Shown here one piece after another: positions 7,701 through 11,264 of a DNA stretch of 11,264 nucleotides (the first letter of the stretch is position 1; every line of letters starts with the position of its first letter). The notes under the pieces are model-generated. The model had not been told where the DNA came from. It did not search any database and worked only from the letters and a program-made list of their open reading frames with translations. A program made the translations under genes and the position numbers. Origin of the DNA: Gemmatimonadota bacterium. Its GTDB lineage: Bacteria > Gemmatimonadota > Gemmatimonadetes > Longimicrobiales > RSA9. The stretch covers positions 1-11,264 of the forward strand of contig JADGGV010000081.1 in NCBI GenBank assembly GCA_019689775.1. The letters run 5' to 3'.

Positions 7701-8050
7701 AACGGCGCGTCCGCCCGCCAGCGCAGCGTGCGCGGCGTCGCCTCGAGGAAGCGGTCGCGCTCGGGGAGCGCGCGCCGCAGGTCGTGGAGCACGTGGCGCA
7801 GGTTCGTGCGCGCCTGCGCCTCGGTCGAGTCGGGCCAGAGGAGGAACGCCAGGTGCTGGCGCGGGTGGGGCGTGCCGGCGTCGAGGAGCAGGCGGGCCAG
7901 CAACGACCGCGCGCGCGCCGACTCGAGCGGCGGCAGCGGCGCGCCGTCCAGGCGCAGCTCGAGGGCGCCGAGCAGCCGGATGTCGAGGCCGGCGGCGCCG
8001 GACCCGGACGCCGCGCCCGTGGGCGCCGGGCCGGTCAGCCGAGCGTCCAC
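4772..8050 (-). CDS. BTAD-domain transcriptional regulator with AAA ATPase and TPR repeats (SARP/AfsR-like large ATP-binding regulator)
   Basis: This 1092-residue signalling regulator appears to have, in order, an N-terminal OmpR/SARP-type winged helix (about 23-112, with the typical ARSLLARLLLDAG...LLWPDSTEAQARTNLRHVLHDLRR pattern), a bacterial transcriptional activation domain (about 117-262), an AAA ATPase (about 280-600) and a long helical TPR-like C-terminus (about 640-1075). Walker A is GEPGIGKT (309-316, Lys315) and Walker B ends in Asp424-Asp425 (LLLVADDVHW). ETEGNPLF and FSHDRIREAAY are also typical of this ATPase group. There is no C-terminal LuxR-type HTH. The family activates transcription from heptamer-repeat promoters, gated by nucleotide and probably by ligand or protein binding to the TPRs. 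GTG 8050 was chosen; it overlaps the upstream USP stop by 16 nt, implying translational coupling. The frame stays open further upstream only as a shadow of usp and dctA. Likely target: the array at 4665-4705. Confidence 0.9.
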   Translation of the reverse strand: MDARLTGPAPTGAASGSGAAGLDIRLLGALELRLDGAPLPPLESARARSLLARLLLDAGTPHPRQHLAFLLWPDSTEAQARTNLRHVLHDLRRALPERDRFLEATPRTLRWRADAPFRLDVAAFERAAAAGAAGTGDAALDALRTAADLYAGDLLEGAYDEWLDAPRDRLRRRYYEVLERLAAALEARGDHAAAIHYAERLLRHDPLDEGAYRRLMRLHAARGDRARALRVYHVCAATLERELGVEPSPATCAAYEALRPARPEGAPEAPRARRLAGPPLVGRAEPWSRLTALWSAAEAGRAHFVLISGEPGIGKTRLAEELLAWCAHRGAATATARSYRAEGVLAYAPVVAWLRSDALRPTLARLEPAHLTELARLLPELLVEVPGLASPRPLPPGEQRHRLFEALRRAFLPPGAPPLLLVADDVHWCDPESLQFLHYLVRAEPSPRLLVVATARREDIDGPHPLDEVVAGLLVLERFTEMGLGRLTRTETARLAEAVTGRALPEADAAELFRETEGNPLFAVEALRAGWTLADAASRRLPPKVQAVIDARLAQLSEPARELIGVAATLGREFTADLLVAASEADGETLVRGLDELWRSGMLREHGVDAYDFSHDRIREAAYRALGPARRRHHHLRAAEALKRRHAAEPGPVSGQIAAHYERAGAAEQAVGWYEAAADAALRLHANTEAVRLLSRAIELVGTLPRTPERDARELALLTSILAPLGAVEGYGSARLAELQRRGLELARALGVEPAPQLLRSLGIASLARGDLEAARRSGERLHECALRDADAVLRVEGDYVLGIAAFWQGEFRAAREHFEAALRHYRPEHSRLHLLRYGLDPRVICLSRLANTLWFLGDAAAAERARDAALAAADEVGHPDSRATAVVFAATLVLQSGDEARLREYAAALATAPADDFRPTRVNVEAFGGYVDVLDGHGEAGTARIRRALDDLCDADHAPGMQGVILRVLIEACAATGDARAGLAAAEQALARGHTASIWEADVRRLRARFLAALGAPPGDVEAELERALEVARRQGARMLELRAARSLVDYRLARGDAAAAAEARALVDSIAAALPRRPRRPAPRDAADPR

Positions 8051-8979
8051 GCGTCCGGCCCCGCACCCGCCGCCCCGGCCCGCTGCGCCGGCCGGTGCAG
8101 CAGGACGGGGGTGAGCCCGCCGCGCACCACCTTGTCCGCCACGCTCCCGAGCAGCATCCCGGTCCGGCCGCCGTAGCCGTGCGTCTCCATGGCGACGAGG
8201 TCCGCGCCGAACTCGCCGGCGGCGTCCAGGATCGCGCGCGCCGGCTGCGTGTGGCGCACGAGGCGCGTCTCGACCGCGAAGCCACGGCTGCGCATCCGCT
8301 CGGCGACCGTCTCGAGGTAGCGCTCCGCCGCCGCCCGCAGCTCCGCCTCGTCCCGAAACACCACCGCCTCGCGCTCCACCACGTAGACGAGCTCCCGGAT
8401 CACGTGGAGCAGGAGGTAGCGCACGCCCGGGTCGCCCGCGATCGCCAGCGCGTGCTCGACCGCCTCCTCCGCCTCCGGCGACGTGTCCAGCGGCACCAGC
8501 ACACGCCCGAACGGGCTCGCCGGCATGTCCCGCGAGCCGTTCTCCTCCGGCCGGATCAGGAGCACCGGCGCCCGCGACGCGCGCACGACCCCGGCCGCCA
8601 CGCTCCCCAGCCAGAGCCGGCTCAGCCCGCCGCGCCCGTGCGTGGTCATGACGACCAGGTCGGCGCGCCGCCGGGCGACGTGCGCGCCCAGCACCTCCAC
8701 CGTCGGCCCGTCCAGCAGCGTGCTCGTCACCGGCACGCTCGACGTCCCCCGCAGCCACGCGGTGAGCGAGTCGAGGTAGGCGACGCTCTCCTTCCGCAGG
8801 TCCGCATCCAGCGTGGGGTCGATCGACGGCGCACCCTGCACCCGGTACGGCGGGACCGCCTCGTAGGCGTGGACCAGCTCCAGCTCCGCCCGCTCCCGCT
8901 CCGCGATGCGGAGCGCCGTCGGCAACGCCTGCTCGCCGAACGCCGAGCCGTCGAGCGGCACGACCACGAGGGTCAGCAT
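8035..8979 (-). CDS. Tandem-domain universal stress protein
   Basis: This 314-residue cytosolic protein is made of two UspA domains (about 1-145 and 157-300). Each begins with a buried strand and an acidic residue (VVVPLDGS; VLVPLDTS) and ends with the ATP-site pattern H-G-x9-G-S: THGRGGLSRLWLGS in the first, THGYGGRTGMLLGS in the second. Both therefore keep the nucleotide-binding loop, although the first glycine of the classic G-x2-G-x9-G-S motif is replaced by Thr and Glu respectively. Such proteins bind ATP and modulate stress, energy or membrane-protein function. The ATG at 8979 has GGAGG 7 nt upstream, and that Shine-Dalgarno site overlaps the dctA stop (TGAGGAGG), giving tight coupling with a 12-nt gap. 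The last 20 residues are Ala/Gly-rich, and their codons overlap the start of the regulator gene. Confidence 0.93.
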   Translation of the reverse strand: MLTLVVVPLDGSAFGEQALPTALRIAERERAELELVHAYEAVPPYRVQGAPSIDPTLDADLRKESVAYLDSLTAWLRGTSSVPVTSTLLDGPTVEVLGAHVARRRADLVVMTTHGRGGLSRLWLGSVAAGVVRASRAPVLLIRPEENGSRDMPASPFGRVLVPLDTSPEAEEAVEHALAIAGDPGVRYLLLHVIRELVYVVEREAVVFRDEAELRAAAERYLETVAERMRSRGFAVETRLVRHTQPARAILDAAGEFGADLVAMETHGYGGRTGMLLGSVADKVVRGGLTPVLLHRPAQRAGAAGAGPDAWTLG

Positions 8980-8991
8980 GGCACCACCTCC

Positions 8992-10395
8992 TCAGGCGCT
9001 TTCGCCCGCCAGGTCCAGCTCCGGGTCGACGACATCCGCCGCGGCCACGTCCCCCGCGCCCGCCGGCTCCGGCGCGACGGCGCCGGCGGCCACCGGCTCG
9101 AGGACCGGCGAGCGGCCCGCGCGGAAGTCCGCCATCGCGCGCGCGTGCCGCCGCTCGTCGAACGCCCCCTCGCTCTTGCTGATCACGACCGTCGCGACGG
9201 CGTTGCCAATCAGGTTCGTGATCGCCCGCGCCTCGCTCATGAAGCGGTCGACGCCGAGCACGAGCGCCAGCCCCTCGACCGGCACCACGCGCATCGCCGA
9301 CAGCGTGCTCGCCAGCACGATGAATCCCGAGCCGGTCACGCCCGCCGCGCCCTTCGACGTGATCATCAGCACCGCGAGCACCGAGAGCTGCTGCGCGGGG
9401 GAGAGGTGCACGCCGAACGCCTGCGCGACGAAGAGCGTCGCCATCGACAGGTAGATCGACGTGCCGTCCAGGTTGAAGCTGTAGCCCGCCGGGATCACCA
9501 GACCGACGACGCTCTTGTCGCAGCCGTACGCCTCCATCCGCTCGAGCAGCGCCGGCAGCGCCGCCTCGGAGCTGGACGTGCCCAGCACGACCAGGATCTC
9601 CTCCGTGAGGTAGCGCAGCAGCTCGAGCAGGCTGAAGCCCGCCAGGCGCGCGACCAGGTTCAGCCCGACGAAGATGAAGAGCGCCATCGTCAGGTAGACG
9701 TCGCCCATCAGGCGCGCGAGCGGGAGGAGCGCGTGCAGCCCGAAGTTGCCGATGGTGTACGCCATCGCGCCGAACGCACCGATCGGCGCGACGCGCATGA
9801 TGATCGCGGTGATGCGGAAGAACACCCTCGAGAGGCGCTCCAGCCCGACGACGACCGGCCGCCCCACCTCGCCCATCCCGGCCAGCGCGACGCCGAACAG
9901 CAGCGAGAAGAAGACGACCTGGAGCACGTCGCCGCCGGCGAACGCGCCGACCACGCTCGACGGCACGATGTGCGTCACGAAGTCGACGAACTTGAGCTGC
10001 TCCGCCGCGCCCGTGTACTGCGAGACGTCGCCGTGCGCGAGCGAGGCGACGTCGATCCCCGCACCCGGCTTCGTGAGGTTGGCGACGACGAGGCCGATCG
10101 CGATCGCGACCGTCGTCACGATCTCGAAGTAGAGGATCGCCTTCCCGCCGACGCGACCCACCTTCTTCGTGTCCTTCATGTTCGCGATGCCGAGCACGAT
10201 CGTCAGGAAGATGATCGGCGTGATGATCATCTTCACCAGGTTGACGAACGTGTCGCCGAGCGGCTTCGCGGCCCGCCCCGCCGCCGGGAAGGCGACGCCG
10301 AGCGCGATCCCCGCCGCGACGGCGACGAGGACCTGGAACGTCAGGTTGTGGTAGAGGCGGCGGTGCGGCCGCGCCACGGAAGACGATGAGACCAT
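8992..10395 (-). CDS. dctA: C4-dicarboxylate:cation symporter, DctA-like (DAACS family)
   Basis: This inner-membrane secondary transporter takes up succinate, fumarate, malate and aspartate with H+ or Na+. It is 467 aa, slightly longer than the usual 420-440. Family motifs are clear: the serine-rich hairpin TSSSEAALP (from 273), GYSFNLDGTSIYLSMATLFVAQA with NLDGT at 308-312, SKGAAGVTGSGF, and GVDRFMSEARAITNLIGN (Asp383, Arg390), which is the DctA version of the substrate-binding helix 8. The ATG at 10395 starts MVSSSSVARPHRRLYHNLTFQ, just before the first helix; no strong Shine-Dalgarno site precedes it, and an N-terminal extension in this frame looks non-coding. The C-terminal 35 residues are a Pro/Ala/Glu/Asp-rich tail that E. 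coli DctA lacks. It is the first gene of an operon with usp and the BTAD regulator. GltP-like glutamate/aspartate transport is the alternative substrate range. Confidence 0.93.
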   Translation of the reverse strand: MVSSSSVARPHRRLYHNLTFQVLVAVAAGIALGVAFPAAGRAAKPLGDTFVNLVKMIITPIIFLTIVLGIANMKDTKKVGRVGGKAILYFEIVTTVAIAIGLVVANLTKPGAGIDVASLAHGDVSQYTGAAEQLKFVDFVTHIVPSSVVGAFAGGDVLQVVFFSLLFGVALAGMGEVGRPVVVGLERLSRVFFRITAIIMRVAPIGAFGAMAYTIGNFGLHALLPLARLMGDVYLTMALFIFVGLNLVARLAGFSLLELLRYLTEEILVVLGTSSSEAALPALLERMEAYGCDKSVVGLVIPAGYSFNLDGTSIYLSMATLFVAQAFGVHLSPAQQLSVLAVLMITSKGAAGVTGSGFIVLASTLSAMRVVPVEGLALVLGVDRFMSEARAITNLIGNAVATVVISKSEGAFDERRHARAMADFRAGRSPVLEPVAAGAVAPEPAGAGDVAAADVVDPELDLAGESA

Positions 10396-10608
10396 GGCCG
10401 TTCGGTCGGTGGCGGGAAGGGTACCCGAACAAGCTAGCGCCGCGCGCCGCGCCGCGCACGCCTGCCACGCGGCCGGTCGCCGCGCGCGGGCGCGGCAACG
10501 GCCGCCGGGCGGCGCTGGCGGGCCGCACCCGCGCGCGATATCGTCGATGCGGCAATACCCGGCGCGCGACAGTGCCACGTGCGCGACCCCACGGGCCGCA
10601 GGAGCTCC
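10396..10608. promoter_or_regulatory. Divergent spacer between dctA and the asparaginase-family gene
   Basis: This 213-bp non-coding stretch must hold both promoters. On the minus strand TAGCTT (10436-10431) is a possible -10 for dctA; the same AAGCTAG heptamer occurs at the oxidase promoter (4651-4657). No GGAACGC heptamers accompany it here. An A/T pocket, gatatcgtcgatgcggcaata (10538-10557 region), could hold the plus-strand promoter, but no convincing -35/-10 pair is seen. CACGTG (10576-10581) is a 6-bp palindrome. AGGAG before the ATG at 10609 is the plus-strand ribosome site. Confidence 0.4.
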
Positions 10609-11100
10609 ATGCCCATTCGCGTTTTTGCCACCGGCGGGACGTTCGACAAGGAGTACGACGAGCTGCGCGGCGCGCTCTTCTTCCGCGACACGCATGTCCC
10701 CGAGATGCTGCGGCTCGGACGCTGCCGCCTCGACGTCTCCGTCCGCACGCTCATGATGGTCGACAGCCTCGACATGACCGACGAGGACCGCGCCACGATC
10801 GTCGACCACTGCCGCCGCTGCGCCGAGACGCAGATCGTCATCACGCACGGCACCGACACCATGGTCGAGACCGCCCGCGCCCTCGCCGCCGGCGTGAGCG
10901 GCAAGACGATCGTGCTCACCGGCGCGATGGTGCCGTACGCCTTCGGCAGCTCCGACGGGCTGTTCAACCTCGGCAGCGCGCTCTCCTTCGTGCAGATCCT
11001 GCCGCCCGGCGTCTACGTCGCCATGAACGGCCGCTGCTTCCCCTGGAACGACGTGCGCAAGAACCGCGATGCGGGGGTGTTCGAGCCGCTGAGCGGGTGA
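10609..11100 (+). CDS. Short asparaginase-family protein (asparaginase N-terminal domain only)
   Basis: At 163 residues this corresponds to only the N-terminal (catalytic) domain of bacterial L-asparaginases, which are about 330 aa. Family motifs are FATGGTFDKEYDE (Thr11 of the GGT nucleophile motif, Tyr16), ITHGTDTM (80-85, Thr82 and Asp83 of the second active-site pair) and VLTGAMVP...SDGLFNLGSAL. I could not place the active-site lysine with confidence. The stop at 11098 follows KNRDAGVFEPLSG and the protein ends cleanly, so this looks like a stand-alone short family rather than a truncation. The ATG at 10609 has AGGAG at 5-6 nt; the in-frame GTG at 10579 has no better site. Likely activity: hydrolysis of asparagine or a related amide to aspartate plus ammonia; this is inferred, not shown. 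Divergent from dctA, whose substrates include aspartate. Confidence 0.85.
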   Translation: MPIRVFATGGTFDKEYDELRGALFFRDTHVPEMLRLGRCRLDVSVRTLMMVDSLDMTDEDRATIVDHCRRCAETQIVITHGTDTMVETARALAAGVSGKTIVLTGAMVPYAFGSSDGLFNLGSALSFVQILPPGVYVAMNGRCFPWNDVRKNRDAGVFEPLSG

Positions 11101-11264
11101 GGGGGGCGGGAGAGTTGCGGAGTGGCGGAGTGGGTGCGGACGGCGGTCGCCGCGGCCGACTTGCTGGGCGGAGGGACGCGGCGTGGCGGGGCCGTCAGCC
11201 GCGTCCCGGGGCGACCCGGCGGCCGGTTCCGCGCCGGCGCCTCCTCGGCGAACCCGGCGCTTCG
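11101..11264. other. Non-coding right end
   Basis: I see no gene start or persuasive frame in these 164 bp. It contains two exact tandem copies of GCGGAGTG (11117-11132) in a purine-rich stretch, and a small hairpin GCCGG / CCGGC with 7-nt loop near 11221-11241. No U-tract terminator for the asparaginase-family gene is visible. Confidence 0.5.

Noticed and set aside
3402..8285. 1627-aa minus-strand frame running through the regulator into the oxidase
   Set aside because: The N-terminal 1250 or so residues are a low-complexity shadow of the USP and regulator genes. The real gene begins at ATG 4523 behind a strong Shine-Dalgarno site.
8095..10389. 764-codon plus-strand open frame rich in Arg, His and Asp
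   Set aside because: It is the antisense shadow of usp and dctA, whose translations carry clear family motifs; this frame has none.
4772..10555. A single 1927-aa minus-strand protein
   Set aside because: Its first part reads usp and dctA in the wrong frame. Only the section from GTG 8050 onward shows domains, so the gene was started there.
11115..11245. Possible tRNA-Ser/Leu, suggested by GGCGGAGTGGGT and a 5-bp stem with a 7-nt loop starting TTC
   Set aside because: The loop TTCCGCG lacks the purine-A of the T-loop, and no acceptor or anticodon stem pairs with suitable spacing.

Overview
The window is very GC-rich bacterial DNA (I estimate about three quarters G+C), with the strong third-position G/C bias that produces long spurious ORFs in other frames. 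The gene set (BTAD/AfsR-type regulator, tandem universal stress protein, DctA symporter, 6-hydroxynicotine-oxidase-like flavoprotein) fits a high-GC soil or environmental lineage such as Actinomycetota, Myxococcota/Binatota, Rokubacteria or Chloroflexota. The sequence alone does not decide between them. There is no rRNA, tRNA, CRISPR array, transposase or phage gene.

Layout from left to right: (i) an MsbA/LmrA-type ABC exporter half-transporter on the minus strand, whose last residues run off the left edge; (ii) a divergent spacer of about 225 bp, then an uncharacterised polytopic membrane protein on the plus strand; (iii) a 38-bp convergent gap holding a probable bidirectional terminator hairpin; (iv) a minus-strand FAD-linked oxidase (VAO/berberine-bridge family) whose frame is broken by a 101-bp insertion made only of G and C; (v) a spacer of about 250 bp with four GGAACGC heptamers spaced one helical turn apart, 8 bp upstream of a -10-like TAGCTT; (vi) a tight minus-strand operon dctA - tandem USP - BTAD/AAA/TPR regulator (12-nt gap, then a 16-nt overlap); (vii) a divergently transcribed short asparaginase-family protein; (viii) 164 bp of non-coding sequence to the right edge.

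How the parts may work together (inference): the dctA-usp-regulator operon joins C4-dicarboxylate/aspartate uptake, stress/ATP-binding proteins and a large SARP-like ATPase regulator. The heptamer array just downstream of the regulator and upstream of the flavoprotein gene has the geometry known for SARP/AfsR operators, so the flavoprotein gene is a good candidate for the regulator's direct target. The asparaginase-family gene opposite dctA suggests a role in amide or aspartate metabolism.

The two observations most worth following are the SARP-like operator/promoter, and the insertion flanked by 21-bp direct repeats: removing exactly one repeat period restores a normal-length flavoprotein.
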